From assembly GCF_963678635.1 (NCBI RefSeq), contig NC_087062.1, positions 77,253,200-77,317,199 of the forward strand: 64,000 nucleotides of DNA, in the 5' to 3' direction. Below the pieces are notes generated by a model. The model saw only the letters and a list, made by a program, of their open reading frames with translations. It was not told the DNA's origin and searched no databases. The position numbers were made by a program, and so were the translations under genes. Shown here piece by piece: positions 1 through 11,099 of this stretch; position 1 is the first letter of the stretch; the number at the start of each line of letters is the position of its first letter. This DNA is from Symsagittifera roscoffensis. Lineage: Eukaryota; Xenacoelomorpha; Acoela; Convolutidae.

Positions 1-649
1 CGATGCGACAGGATTCAAAAAACACGGATGATGAAAGGACGAGCAATGAATATCCGACCTAACCTATTATAGGAGAATGTTACGGATTTTGGAGGGGCAA
101 CGTATGTTACTGCCTCAAATACGTGCGATGACTCATCCAATACTAAAGGGTTGCAAATTAAGGAGATCGGTGTTGCAGTTGCAGGAAATCACGTGTTGCC
201 AATGCGAGGTTCGGGTTATAGAACTGACTGAAGTAGTTGGGATGGCTCACAGGAGGTGATGCTGAAACAACTGCAGTATGACGAAAAATTTTATATACGA
301 AGGTGATGAAACAATTTCAAAATTAGCACACGTTGCAGGCTCAGTATTGATCTGCTGATTTGCATCTGAAAACCCGTGTGGTTGTGTTACATCATGGTTT
401 AGGTTCGACCCATAATTGCCGTCATTTCGCTGAGCGTTAGTGCCGGCAGCAATCTGCGTAAAAGATTTACGAATCATGGGAAGTACTCAAGCCACATGCA
501 TCATGGTAGAAGACAAGCCACCTAATTGGTCTTTACACACAGGAAACGCATTCAGTTCAGATGTGTATGCGGTCAGTACAGTTACGGTCACTACCGGATT
601 CAAATTCAGCAAATTTTCCACTCAAGTTTTTGTACGTTTATCTTCTGTT

Positions 650-1318
650 TCCCTGTGAGAGCTTAGCAAGCTAGCAAATGAGTCAACATAGTCGGAGTCT
701 TCCTCCAATTCAGCTGCAGCTATTTTGGCTTCAACATACTTTTTTCTATTCTCCTCGCGGATTTGTACTACTTTTAACCTTTGCTTGATTTCTAGTCAGC
801 GCTTTGATGCTTCATTTTCTCTCTGGATATCTTCTGTTCTTACTTAAGCCAACAGCAACTCTTTTTTTTGTATTGAGTGGAAGTCATTGAGACGGTTTCA
901 CTATGACATGAGACCTTAGACCGAAGTGAACTTCGAGGTTTTTCGGAAGTTTTCGAGGAAACCACTTCCCCCGAGCGCGATGAAACGGACCTTACTTGTC
1001 CATCAGATTCTACAAATTTCCTAGCTTTCTGAACTACCTCATCGTGTCTTTTTGTCACCAGGTCAAGACACTGTTCCAATTCCTCGCAAATCTTATCTTT
1101 GTTCTAGCATTTTCCGCCATTTGACTTATCTCGTCTTTTTTGAAACTTTTTTTTCCCAGGAAATCAATTGCATTTTTGATGTAAGTCTCAACAATCGCCT
1201 TTCGTTTTTTGTTCTCTATGGCTTCTTCCTTGTATTGATGAAAACTGAGGAGCTCAATCTTCAAACTACGCCGAGACTCAAGAAGCTTTAGGACTTTCCT
1301 ACCTAATTCTTGATTCAT
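650..1318 (-). pseudogene. Degenerate retroelement gag-like region
   Basis: On the minus strand, two overlapping frames (1318-1055 and 1079-840), followed by a further open stretch to about 660, encode charged, helix-prone sequence. The last stretch is rich in Lys, Glu and Ala, with an AAAELEE-like heptad pattern and in-frame stops near 800 and 840. Long Glu/Lys/Arg coiled-coil segments of this kind are common in N-terminal gag regions of BEL/Pao and other LTR elements. No zinc knuckle, protease or RT is visible nearby, so the assignment rests only on composition. It could also be a decayed host coiled-coil gene. A separate minus-strand ORF at 1824-1516 (102 codons, Lys/Arg-rich) may belong to the same relic; I do not recognise it. 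Confidence 0.3.
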
Positions 1319-1852
1319 TGTGATAAACAGTTACGATGTGCTTTAACGGTTAAAAGGAAGGGACGTTTCAAACCTTAATTCAATACAAAAACAAACGAAG
1401 CAACTTTGAAGCACTGCAGCGCTGTGACATAAATGCAATAATTTATACAAGAGTTACAAGACCGAGCTTCTGAGCAAAAGACCTGTTTACCTCGTCTAGG
1501 TGCTCCTGTATTGACTCAGGTGAGTGTGCGTTGCTTAAAGAGCGCTTGTTGCTTTTTATTCAATCTAATTTTCCTCTTAGTCTTAGCAACAAGTGTTCTC
1601 AGATTTTCGCCGTTTCTGCGAATGATCCGGAAAGTTTTGATCTTTAAATTATCGGGCTGGTGTAATGCCAAGTACTGTTTGCGCAAACGCTCATCGTTAG
1701 CTTTACGTTTAGATATCAAATGATCGACTATACTGATAGTTGGAATAGCTGAACTTTTTGATTTCTCAAAAATTTCCTCAGTTCCGGTGCGTTTCCAGTA
1801 GACAAAAGCACTAATTTTTATCACTTAATATATAGATAACATTAAAAAGTAA

Positions 1853-1900
1853 CAAGGATAGTCGGTTACTGTGCAAGTAGCACAATGTTTTGACCATTGT
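1853..1900 (+). repeat. Dispersed repeat with TGTGC-aagta-GCACA hairpin (copy 1)
   Basis: The core TGTGCAAGTAGCACA forms a 5-bp stem. It is flanked by GGATAG..GGTT on the left and a TGTT..GACC block on the right. Related copies lie at about 29338-29384 (opposite strand) and 57262-57306. The three copies diverge outside the core, as expected of an old interspersed family. Confidence 0.5.
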
Positions 1901-2505
1901 CTTAAAAATATTTAATTTTTTTTCAAGTTATCGTCGTTTTTTTGTCGTGGTGAGATAAAAGTAGCTGAAAGAAAATTTTAGCAGCTTTTTGATTTTCGAA
2001 AAACGTTTTATTCCAAAAAGGCGTTTAAGTACTCAAAGTAAACTTTCATTACCCATGTAAAACTAAGTTTGTACCTTTTAAATTAAGCTGTTATAAGCTT
2101 TTAAGCAATATTAAGGCTGCTCGCTTGCTTTACTTGCTCGAAAAAAGACAAAAAAATTAAAGATTTCAAACTTTTTGGAATCAAAGATTTCAAACAAAAC
2201 TGCAAGGGCTTTAATATGATACACCATTCAACCCGGTCCGTAGATTATTTTTGTTGCTTGATTTTGCGTGGAAAAAAACTACATCACACCCGAATACAAA
2301 GTTCCTCTCCATTTTCAATGGTCGGAACAATCAACCAAGTAGTACGATTTCTCGACAAAACATTGGTAGTTTCTAAGAAATGAGTGATTTTTGTTAAGTT
2401 GAAGCTTTTGCTTCAATGGTTGGTTTTTCATTGTTTTAAATTTGCTAACTAGCCTGTATAGAAGTTTCTGCTGTTCGAATTCTGTGTTAACATTTTTAGT
2501 ACTCG

Positions 2506-3213
2506 GGTCGAGGTCCGCGACTTAAGGAAAGATCGGCGCGACTCAAACTTGGCAATTCCAGACCGGCGCGACTTGAATTGGCAATTCCAGACCGGCGCGA
2601 CCGAAACTTGACAATTGAAGACCGGCGCGATTGAAAACACCGTCGGTACCGGCGCGAACTAAGGTAATGGCGCTACCGGCGCGACTGAAAATTTTCATTC
2701 CCAGACCGGCGCGACTGAGAACAAACCGCCGCGACATGCACGACTGAGCAAAATACCAAAATTATTTTTTTAAGTCGCGCCGTTGGTCTTATCTTAAGTC
2801 GCGCCGTTGGTCTTATCTTAAGTCGCGCCCTCAGTCTTAAGAAAATACTTAAGCGGCGCGACTTAACAAATGACTGACGGCGCGACCTAAGAAAAAACTT
2901 AAGCGGCGCAACTTAAGAAAAAACTTATGCGGCGCGACTTAAACAAAGACTTAAGCGGCGCGACGTAAGAAAAGACTTAAGCGGCGCGACTTCAGAAAAG
3001 ACTTAAGCGGCGCGACTTAAGAAAAGCCTTAAGCTGCGAGGCTTAAGAAAAGATTTAAGCGACGCGACTTAAGAAAAGACTTAAGCGGCGCGACTTAAGA
3101 AAAGACTGACGCCGCGACTTAAGAAAAGGTTAACGGCGCGACTGCAAAATCCAGTCTGAAAACGGTATGCGGCGCGACCCACAAAGTCTTTTTTTAAGTC
3201 GCGGACCTCGACC
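2506..3213. mobile_element. TIR-bounded GGCGCGAC minisatellite
   Basis: A GC-rich island in AT-rich DNA. Its ends are perfect 20-bp inverted repeats: GGTCGAGGTCCGCGACTTAA at 2506-2525 and its reverse complement at 3194-3213. The interior is almost entirely tandem repeats. At 2530-2740 a unit of about 30 bp carries GGCGCGAC plus a CAATTCCAGACC spacer. At 2775-2830 there are inverted copies (AAGTCGCGCC). At 2850-3140 a unit of about 25 bp carries GGCGCGACTTAAGAAAAGAC. This could be a non-autonomous DNA transposon whose core became a minisatellite, or an array of short inverted repeats. No convincing target duplication was seen in the flanks. Confidence 0.6.
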
Positions 3214-4100
3214 TTGGTATCAACTTGTTGTTTTCGAAGAAATGGTGAATTTCAATGTCTAATTCTAAAGATGCTGGTAGCTGCGGTTTATCGAGCAATT
3301 TTTTTGTTATTCGTTGTTTTAGATTGGGTTTAGGTTTGGGGTTATGATGAGGGCTCGTAGATGTGGTTGATAAGTACTTAGGGTTTCATCGTGGACTCTG
3401 AGTGGGGCGATTGAATAGTCTTGTGAGGTCTGCATAGTTGGTTTATAAATTTGACGGTGTAGTGGAATAAAAATCGTGGTTATTAATGGATTCAAAGGTT
3501 CTTCGGTGTGAGTTCGTTGGAAAGCCGAAAGTTTGGGCTACTTGGTTGTTATATGGAGAGAGAGCCTGTGCTGTTGAGAAGGGTTGTCGGTGAGTTTAGG
3601 AAAGAAACAGTGGTGATTAGTTGAGTTTCTGACTGATATATGGGAGACAAAGTGTTATCAATAGGACCAAGAAGTATCGATAACTAGCTGTCGATTCAAG
3701 TTTGATTGAAAACTGATTGTCATTCTATGAAAAACTAACGAAAACGTGATTGCTCCACTAATGTTTGAAATTGTTTTTCGGTATGGTTATGATTTGGCGG
3801 GATTTTAGAGTTTGAAAAGGTTGAACAGACCTTAAAACTGTTGGATTTATACATATGACTCTCTGCTGCACAGTGTTTTCAAAAAAGCTTTTACTTTCTG
3901 ATTTCGCTTCGTTTTTTCTTTCCTTTCGAATTTTGAACTGAAAATTCTAATTCAGTATATCCATTAAAGTTATATATATCTACAACAATGGTCAGCGGAA
4001 TCCACGAACAAATCTCGAAACATTTAATAACTAAATCGGTGGATGTCACCTTTTACTATTTTGGAAACACAAAACCGAATAAATTCAAGACTTGGAGTCA
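3214..4100. other. No gene recognised
   Basis: AT-rich sequence with TG-rich stretches. I see no supported coding region or structured repeat here. Confidence 0.4.
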
Positions 4101-4440
4101 TTGGCTTGAGAGTGTATGGAAAAACAACACACAGTATATAGCTAATTCGAGTCAGTATTTGGGATTGCGTCAATGCCAAATACTTGTTTTGGAAGCATAA
4201 ATCGAATAAATTCAATATTTGGAGTCATTGGCTTGAGAGTGTATGTAAAAACAACACACAGTATATAGCTAAATTGAGTCAGTATTTGGGATTGCGTCAA
4301 TCCCAAATACTGATTTTGGAAGCATAAAGCCGAATAAATTCAGTATTTGAAGTCATTGGCTTGAGAGTATTTGGGATTGCATAAACCCCAAATACTGGTC
4401 AGTATGTGGGATTTTATCAACTCCAAATACTGATGATCTA
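4100..4440 (+). repeat. Tandem hairpin repeat (CAGTATTTGGGATTG)
   Basis: Two and a half tandem copies of a unit of about 130 bp, containing GACTTGGAGTCATTGGCTTG, an AACAACACACAGTATATAGC block and an inverted repeat. The copy near 4282-4314 is a perfect palindrome: CAGTATTTGGGATTG, a 3-base loop, then CAATCCCAAATACTG. The copies near 4152 and 4366-4430 carry substitutions, some of which keep the arms paired. Confidence 0.6.
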
Positions 4441-4639
4441 GTAGATTCCGATTCTAGTGAATTGAGATCGAATTGAGATCGAAGTTGACAAGATTTGAGA
4501 TCGAAATTGGGTTGAGAGGAGTTGAGACCAAACGTTTGGTATTTCAACTGGTAGTTGATAAATGCAGTAATTCAGATTGATTTTTCTGGTGACCATCTAG
4601 TAGATAAAAGATTTAATTTTAAATGCTATACCACACATA

Positions 4640-5000
4640 TACTTATATGTAAACGGAATCCGCAAATGAAATGCCGATTCCAGTTAATATTTGCGGATTC
4701 GACTTATAATTTGCGGATTCCGCTTACAGTTGCTACATTTTCACTATACAAAAGTCTTAATATTTGTTTGTGGATTCCACAAACTGTTCTGGATTCCGCA
4801 AATACGGTTGCGGATTCCGCAAAATCGCCTATTTTAGGAGCGATTTTGAGCGGTTCAGTGTTTAGGTATTTGTTTGTGGAGTTCAAAACAGCAAAAAAGA
4901 TCGAAGAAAAGCAGCAAAGTTGCGGATTCCGCGACGAATCTGATTTTGGCCTGTTTCGGAATCCGCTTACAATGCACCGAATGCACAGTTTTGCCTCGTA
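4640..5000. repeat. GCGGATTCCGC-rich repeat (copy 1)
   Basis: The near-palindromic motif GCGGATTCCGC and shorter forms (GCGGATTC, GGATTCCGCAA, GGAATCCGC) recur about ten times in 350 bp in both orientations. A second island with the same motif lies at about 57520-57855. The spacers are unrelated AT-rich sequence. The ORFs crossing it are low-complexity by-products. Confidence 0.55.
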
Positions 5001-5570
5001 TTGCTGTCCATAATTTTTTGTTAACACAAAATGGTTAAAATTAAGACCTTGAGAACCAACAAAATTGCTACACAGACTCTTACGAGACTCGTGATCACTA
5101 CAATGGCTATGAAGTGGAATAAAAAACTCGACTGAACCATTTGGTAAGCTACACTAAATGACAAAAAGAGTCGCAAATTCAGCTTTCCATTTCTACGAAG
5201 AAATTTAAAGACATTTCTGGACAACATTCATTTAGAGTTTCAGCAAGTTTTTCTACATCTACTGTGAGCAAATAATCTCAGCTAACACCTCTGCAACTAA
5301 TAATACTTGGTTGAAGATCTACCATTTTTCTGCGAGTTTGAAAGGGCTAACCATGTAGCAGAAATTGCAGCAAAGCAGGTTATTTAAATGGTACTAGGGG
5401 AGGTTGCAAAATCAAATTGATTGATTTATATTTAATGCAAAATAGTTGGCGATATCAATTTCGATCAACAAATCTGAACGACGTTAATAAGCCTAAAAAT
5501 GCTCATTTTGTCGTCGAATTTAGTTTTCAACTGATTTCAAAAAGTAAAAAGCGTTTCCAAAAGTTAATAC

Positions 5571-5625
5571 AAGACTGCTCGTATCAGGGCGAAGCTCTGA
5601 AGTTCCGACTGCCTTTTAACGTTTA
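5571..5625 (+). repeat. Dispersed repeat with TCAGGGC-GAA-GCCCTGA hairpin (copy 1)
   Basis: Shared framework: CAAGACTGCTCGTAT, then a palindrome related to TCAGGGCGAAGCCCTGA, then a TTCCGACTG-like tail. Other copies are at about 11706-11750 (degraded stem) and 11945-11990 (perfect stem). The preserved hairpin suggests the structured end of a SINE or of a LINE 3' region. Confidence 0.5.
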
Positions 5626-5699
5626 TGGAGCAGTAGTAACATAAAAAACTAAATGTAATAAAATAAAATGAAAAAAAAAATTTTTTCTAAAATTTGAAA

Positions 5700-6130
5700 A
5701 TTTTTCTATGAAAATCATCCCCCCACACGCCATATAAAGTACAAGACAATAGATTTCGCTCCTTTTAACAAATTAATTATGGCAAATAAGCTTCTTTCAA
5801 CCAATTTGAAACGATTTCTAAGACGGATTAACTCTCCGCTTACGCGTTAATAGCGCGAAATATATCGCGCGTTAATTGTCCCAAATTGGCCAAAATGCAA
5901 ATCTTTAAACCCCCATAACTTAACGAAAAATGATCACAGGTGAAATATCTTTTCAAATTTGAGCTCAAGACAACAATAGCTTTAGAATGATATAAAAAAA
6001 TTCCGTCAAAAATGGCTAGTTAAAAAGTCGAAATTTGTCTGAAGAAAAAAAAACCCACCCCGAGCACAAATATTACGTTTTTTTCGTATCGAAAGTCGGA
6101 ACAATAACAAAAAGGCTTGAGTTTTTAAAT
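5700..6130 (+). repeat. Dispersed repeat homologous to the LINE 3' region at 18.6-21.5 kb
   Basis: In the same block order as the reverse complement of each tandem LINE unit: CCCCCCACACGCC; a TTTCGxTCCTTTTAxCAAAT block; CTCCGCTTACGCGTTAATAGCGCGAA; a block ending in AAACCCCCATAA; a GAAATATxTTTTCA block; and CGAAATTTGTCTGAAGAAAA followed by ACCCACC and a GGAACAA tail. It is a solo copy without LINE coding sequence. More diverged relatives of its right half are visible near 10660-10850, 12060-12190 and 29690-29770. Confidence 0.6.
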
Positions 6131-7169
6131 TGTTCAAGGTTAAATTGTTCAAGGTCACCGATATTGCCAACAACTTGGCATCAAATATAAAAAAATTGTG
6201 TAAATGTTTTTTTTTGTATAAAAAACTACCCCCACCCCTTCGACAAATCCCTATGCGCACAAACTGATCTGCAAGTACATTTTTCTTCATTCCTCGTGCT
6301 GTCGATATAGAAAAAGAAATGAATTGAAGAGTTGAACATAGTTTGAAAAACAATATGCCCTTACTCGAAATAATTACTTGATGATCCTTTTTTTTGCCAT
6401 CCGCTCTTTCCGGGTGCGCTCTTTCTCGGTTTCTCTTTCTTTTAATGTATCAATGTCAAGATGCATCCGCGCCCTTTTTTAAAAGCTTAATTAAAGTCAT
6501 CTAATGTTTCAATGTGACGCATAAACAGAGGGTGATTACTCGCCTAAAAAGCCGAAGTACAAGATGGTAGAAACAAAAGTTGCTCCAATAAGGGTAATAA
6601 AAACAATAAGTCTTTTTACCTGAGCTTTACCCATTTGCATTGAGATTTACTTGCATTATGTTTTAAGTAAAATTTTTATTCTTTTTTAGGTTGTTTTTGG
6701 TTTATTAATATTGAACCAAAACCTTTGAACATGAAAAAGAAGAGCACATGTGGCTTTGGTTTTATTTAGTTTTTGTTCAGTTTTTTTTTCATTGCCGTAA
6801 AAATGGTCCAATCTGTTGGGTTCTTTAGCTCATAATTACCAACAATTTAATTTAGAAATCAAGTTAACATCCCCCCTCCCTAGATATTCTTCAAAAGTAA
6901 ACTTCGGATTTTTTTCATGATTCATTTCCAAATATCAAAACTATGAAATTTCGTCCCTAGAGCAGAAAAAAATCAAAATACTCCTTACAGAGAGGACCAT
7001 CTGGTCTTCTTGATTGGCCTTTACGTTTTGTAATTTCCCCTTGTTTGCAACCAGAAGGGCAAATATTACAGGACAGATATTACAGGGGGCACCATACGGC
7101 AGATTGTCGAGTTGATCAGCTGGGACTCAGGATGTGCTTTCTCTATGGTTCCTGTAATTAATATAGAAT
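6131..7169. other. No gene recognised
   Basis: AT-rich sequence with poly-T/poly-A tracts. The 115-codon minus-strand ORF at 6353-6006 mostly reads the repeat above and is not supported as a gene. Confidence 0.4.
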
Positions 7170-7435
7170 ACGCGACCTCAAAGTTGACTTCAACATTCCA
7201 GTTCATTTTCAGATGCATTAATTTTATGCTAATATAATGGGCCGAAAATAATTTAGAATAATTAAAAAATTGACCTCAAACATTCCATTTCACTTTTAAA
7301 TGCATTATTTTTATGCAAATATAATTGGCCGAATATAATTTTATATAGAATAATACAAAAAATTGACCTCAAACAATCAAATTCATTTCAAAAATGCATT
7401 AAATTTATGCCAATAATAAATGGCCGAGAAAAAAT
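7170..7435. repeat. Three diverged tandem copies of a roughly 92-bp unit
   Basis: Each copy contains a TTGACxTCAAACATTCCA-like segment, ATGCATTAATTTTATGC, and ATAATGGGCCGAAAATAA-like sequence. The copies start near 7170, 7270 and 7360 and have diverged by substitutions and small indels. Confidence 0.5.
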
Positions 7436-7670
7436 TTTTCAATTTGATGTCTCATTTGAAAAATTGCTAGCAACAAAAAAAGCACCAATTCGTTCATTTT
7501 TAAAAAAATAAATATCAAACTTGAGTGACAAAAGAGAGTCAAAAAACAAACACAAAATTAATCGACTTTTCTAATTCAATTTTTAGAAATCGAATACGAG
7601 CTCTCTCAAAACGCTGGAAAGATTATATTTAAGAGACCATAGTTTAGAGATATATTAACAATTGCGGCGA

Positions 7671-7726
7671 ATAATAATAACAAAATGGCACGAATTCATC
7701 TATTTCGTGCCATTTTGTTATTATTT
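7671..7726. repeat. Long perfect hairpin
   Basis: Inverted repeat with arms of about 22 bp reading AATAATAACAAAATGGCACG.. and its complement, around a loop of about 8 bases. Nothing is coded here. Confidence 0.55.
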
Positions 7727-8256
7727 TTCTATTTTAGAGACCATAATTAAGAGATATTAGTAATTTGAAGCCAAGGGAAAGGTGAGCAAAAATGAAGTTG
7801 ATAGGTGAAGTGGAAAGGCAAGCAAACACTTTTTTCTACATAAATTAAGCCATAAAAGAATTGAAATATTTTTTTCACATTTTTCTATTGGTCAATGGCA
7901 GTTTTTATTCAAAAAGATGGCCAATAAAAACATCTCCAAAAAAATTGTCAATTTATTCTCAGTTAAAACGATAATTTACTTTAGCTTAATTTTTGAGATC
8001 AACATAGTATTCAAATTACAATTATCCATTGAGGGATTGACAGTTTTTTTGAGTTTCGAAGAAAAGTTGTCGTCAAAAAATTTATACTTGGATGAAAAAT
8101 ACTCTGAGGATCATTATTGATTCATTGAATTACCGGTCCGTTTTATGGGAACTAGTTTTCGTAAACATTCAACATTTCTTTATCCCAATATCGAAAGTGC
8201 TTTAGTTTTGTTATTTGAATAAAACTGACCAGTTGAATAAAAACTATTGTTTCGAG

Positions 8257-8582
8257 ATGGATGTTTTAAACTTTACAAATTTGACAGAAACGGACGAAAA
8301 AGTTCGATATGTGCTTTCCATTCCTGAAAAAATTGCTCAACATATCATGTGGCCCACGACTATTGCCGCAATTATTGGAAATTTCCTTCTTTTACTCGTG
8401 TTTTCCCAGAGAGCGCTCCTTAAAGCTCACGATATGCTAATTGCAACTCTGTCCTGCTTCGATCTTGTTCACGCTTTCATGAATATTTTCAACTATTACT
8501 TGATGTACAAAATAAACGATCTCTTCCCAAAGTTTAATTGCTTTTTCAACAACCTGCTCTACCATTTCGTACTACTTTCAAG
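8257..8582 (+). CDS. Class A GPCR, exon 1 (N-terminus, TM1, TM2, start of TM3)
   Basis: Opens with ATG at 8257. An upstream TTG at 8215 is in frame but is not a likely eukaryotic start. The 109 complete codons begin with a short extracellular N-terminus with NFT and NLT glycosylation sequons. TM1 has the GN pair (Asn1.50) in IIGNFLLLLVF. TM2 has the LSCFDL motif with Asp2.50. TM3 starts after a Cys that fits position 3.25. The exon ends at 8582 in phase 2 with AG|GTAAAT. Joined to the exon at 10879, the distance from this Cys to the Arg of the DRY-like motif is exactly 25 residues, which is canonical for class A receptors and strongly supports the join. The ligand is not identifiable; a peptide or melatonin-like orphan receptor is possible. 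Confidence 0.8.
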
Positions 8583-8639
8583 GTAAATGAAACATAAATT
8601 AGTCGAAAAAGAAAAGAATATAAAATAAAGTCAACCTTT

Positions 8640-8690
8640 CTGTTGGCGAAACCTTTCTGTTGGCAAAATTCTGTTGGCGAAACCTTCTGA
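8640..8690 (+). repeat. Short tandem repeat (CTGTTGGCGAAACC)
   Basis: Three imperfect copies of an ACCTTTCTGTTGGCGAAACC-like unit inside GPCR intron 1. Confidence 0.5.
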
Positions 8691-8699
8691 CGGTAACGC

Positions 8700-10160
8700 A
8701 ACTTTTGTCATTGTTGTTGTTGTTTTCAGGGAGGAGTAGGTTTTGAAACTATTTAAAAGGTATTTTTATGTTGACAGGTTTCACTGGTCCGGCGTGAATT
8801 TAAATTGAGGGATACCCATTTTCTCAGAGATTCCAGCTCTTCACTACCTTGGCATTACTTAACAACATCTGTTTTTTGTCAACCAACCCTAAATGGTTCT
8901 AAGTGCGCACTCGGCGCCAATAGGCACTGTTTTGATTGGGGAGCTCGTGTCACAAAAACGAAAAAAAATTTGACCAAACTTCCAAAAACTTCTCAGAGTT
9001 ACTAATTTTGGTAAATTTTTTACAGCGGCTCATTTATTTGTCATTCGATGGCTTCGGCCCAGTACAAAATATTTGAAATTTCATATAAGTTTGTCAACAA
9101 AAAGGTTGAAACAAATCAAAAACGCCGAAGAAATTGGGGTTTTGCCCAAAAATTTGGGTTTTTTCAGGATGCGGCGCTCTTTCGTAAAACTAAGAAAATT
9201 AATTAGAAAAACTTTGGGGTTCGTCGGCCAAATTGAGCGTGATGAAATAGTACCAAAGGGAGGGTTCTTGAGTGGCGAGGGCACATATCTGGGGAAAAGG
9301 AGCGACGCCCCACATAAACCCGCTGCTCGGATTTAAAAAAGAATTAAAAAGGACCAACTCAGCGGTTTTAAGAACGCGAATTGTTGTACATTAGTAACAA
9401 AAAACATCTTTTTTATTCCGAGCACTCAAAGAATGGCCAGGGTCTTGGATTCGGATAGTTTTTTAGCCTATTTTGACTAACTCGTAGAGTTTCGAGTGTG
9501 GTTTCATATTGCAACCGTTTCGGTCGTAACAGCGTCGAGAAAAATTGGTCTGCATTTTTAGTTTTTCAGACTAAATTAGTCGAAACTTCTGATGAGAAGC
9601 TGCTCTCTCAATTGTTAAAATTATTTAGCTAAGCTAACAGATATTCTTGCATTTGTTTTGATTCAATGGCTCTTTCTAGAAAAACAACAACAACATATTC
9701 AGGCAAAAATCGAAGAAATGTATATATTTTTGATGTTACTAGTTTTGGTCGGAATTTTCTCTTCTATTTGCACAGCAACCGACTATACTTGTTCAGTTAT
9801 TGGACATACTTAAAAAAGTTAAACTATCGTTTAAATTTTTCAGTTTGTACGTCACATTTATCTACAGTCACGGGACATAGAAGTTGTAAATTTTTGACCT
9901 CAGCGTGCAAATGAACAATCATCAGCGCGAAATGTTCATAAATTTTGGCCGATTTTTGACGCCTGACCAAGTAATTTTTTAATTCTCTTATCTCTTGTTT
10001 ATTGGCGGCATAAACCATAAATCAAGCTCATCACTGTCCCAAAGAACTAATTTGAACCCATAAAATCAAACTCCTTACATTGCTTGTGGGATAGTTCCCA
10101 CAGCAAGAAAACTTCTAAAAACTAGGGACTACTGGCTGTTTTTTGCCTTCGAAATAAGAT
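8700..10160. other. GPCR intron 1, no further gene recognised
   Basis: Non-coding AT-rich sequence. An 87-codon plus-strand ORF near 9073-9336 contains Lys/Arg-rich sequence but no recognisable domain and is not called. Confidence 0.4.
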
Positions 10161-10189
10161 TTCTAAGTTATTTCAAATATTTTCATCTT

Positions 10190-10358
10190 AGCATTTGGTA
10201 AAACATGAACGCAATTTCTTATATTTGGTAAAACATGAACGCAATATTTGAAGAGAAAATGACAAAAGTGTGAAAGCAAAATTCTTAGCATTTGGTAAAA
10301 CATGAACGCAATATTTGAAGAGAAAATGACAAAAGTGTGAAAGCAAAATTCGTTCATT
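10190..10358. repeat. Tandem repeat in GPCR intron 1
   Basis: The unit AGCATTTGGTAAAACATGAA.. (about 95 bp, continuing through an AATATTTGAAGAGAAAATGAC segment to AAAGCAAAATTC) occurs twice almost unchanged, from about 10220 and about 10287, after a partial copy at 10192. Confidence 0.65.
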
Positions 10359-10878
10359 TGCTCGTTGAAACCACCAAGACTTTTCGTATAACAAAGCAAA
10401 GCCATGATTGTTCCGAATGCACTATAAGCTCAGATAAAAAATTTTTTATTGGTATATAACAAAATAATGAAAAAGAGAGTTTTTCATTTTTTTTTTCATT
10501 TTATCCCCCACGCTATGTGAATCACAAAGGTCGAGTTCAACTGGTTTCTCTTACTGGTTTAATAGGACTAAATTGCTGCTATTTAAAATACAAAGGGCGA
10601 GTTCAACGTCTCGTACTGGTTCAATAGGAGCCAAGTTAGCAATTTTCAAAACCCTTGAATTTTAGGAAAAATAATCACAGGTAAAATATCTTCTTAAGTT
10701 TGACCTCAAAACTACAAAGTCATTCAGATGGTATAAAAAAACGTCCAAAATAGTCAAAAATTGATTGAACAAAAAACCACCCTAAGCATAAGTTCTCCGC
10801 ACTTTGTTTGAAAGTCAAAACAAAAAGTTGAAATTTTATGCCCCGTGTTTTATAATACTTTTTTCTGGTTTCTCGCAG

Positions 10879-11042
10879 TTGCTTCACTCTAATTGAGATC
10901 ACCATCGACAGGCTACTGGCTGTATGCAGTGTATTGTTTCACCGAATCCACGCCACGAAGAAGCTCTGCTACGTCACAATTGCATGCACCCAGCTTCTCG
11001 TCATCTTCCTTGTCATGCCCTCGGCTGGAATCTGTGTCGACG
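10879..11042 (+). CDS. Class A GPCR, exon 2 (TM3 to TM4)
   Basis: The acceptor TTTCTCGCAG ends at 10878. The exon starts with the single base that completes a Ser codon left by exon 1 (phase 2). It encodes the rest of TM3 with IDRLLAV, the E/DRY motif with Leu for Tyr, then ICL2 (HRIHATKK) and TM4 ending in a Pro-Ser-Ala-Gly-Ile-Cys segment. The Cys may be the ECL2 disulfide partner. It ends at 11042 in phase 1 with G|GTAAGG, a strong donor. Its base composition is clearly richer in G+C than the surrounding intron. The usual Trp4.50 of TM4 is not obvious; a Gln sits in that region. Confidence 0.8.
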
Positions 11043-11099
11043 GTAAGGAACTACTCGGAACTGCGTAACTTACTTCAATCAAACTTATAGATCCGAGAA

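Noticed and set aside
2850..3140. CRISPR-like array of regular short repeats
   Set aside because: Units are back-to-back with no unique spacers, there are no cas genes, and the window is eukaryotic; it is a minisatellite.
9073..9336. 87-codon plus-strand ORF in GPCR intron 1
   Set aside because: No domain, no splice context, and the minus strand is equally open; likely chance.
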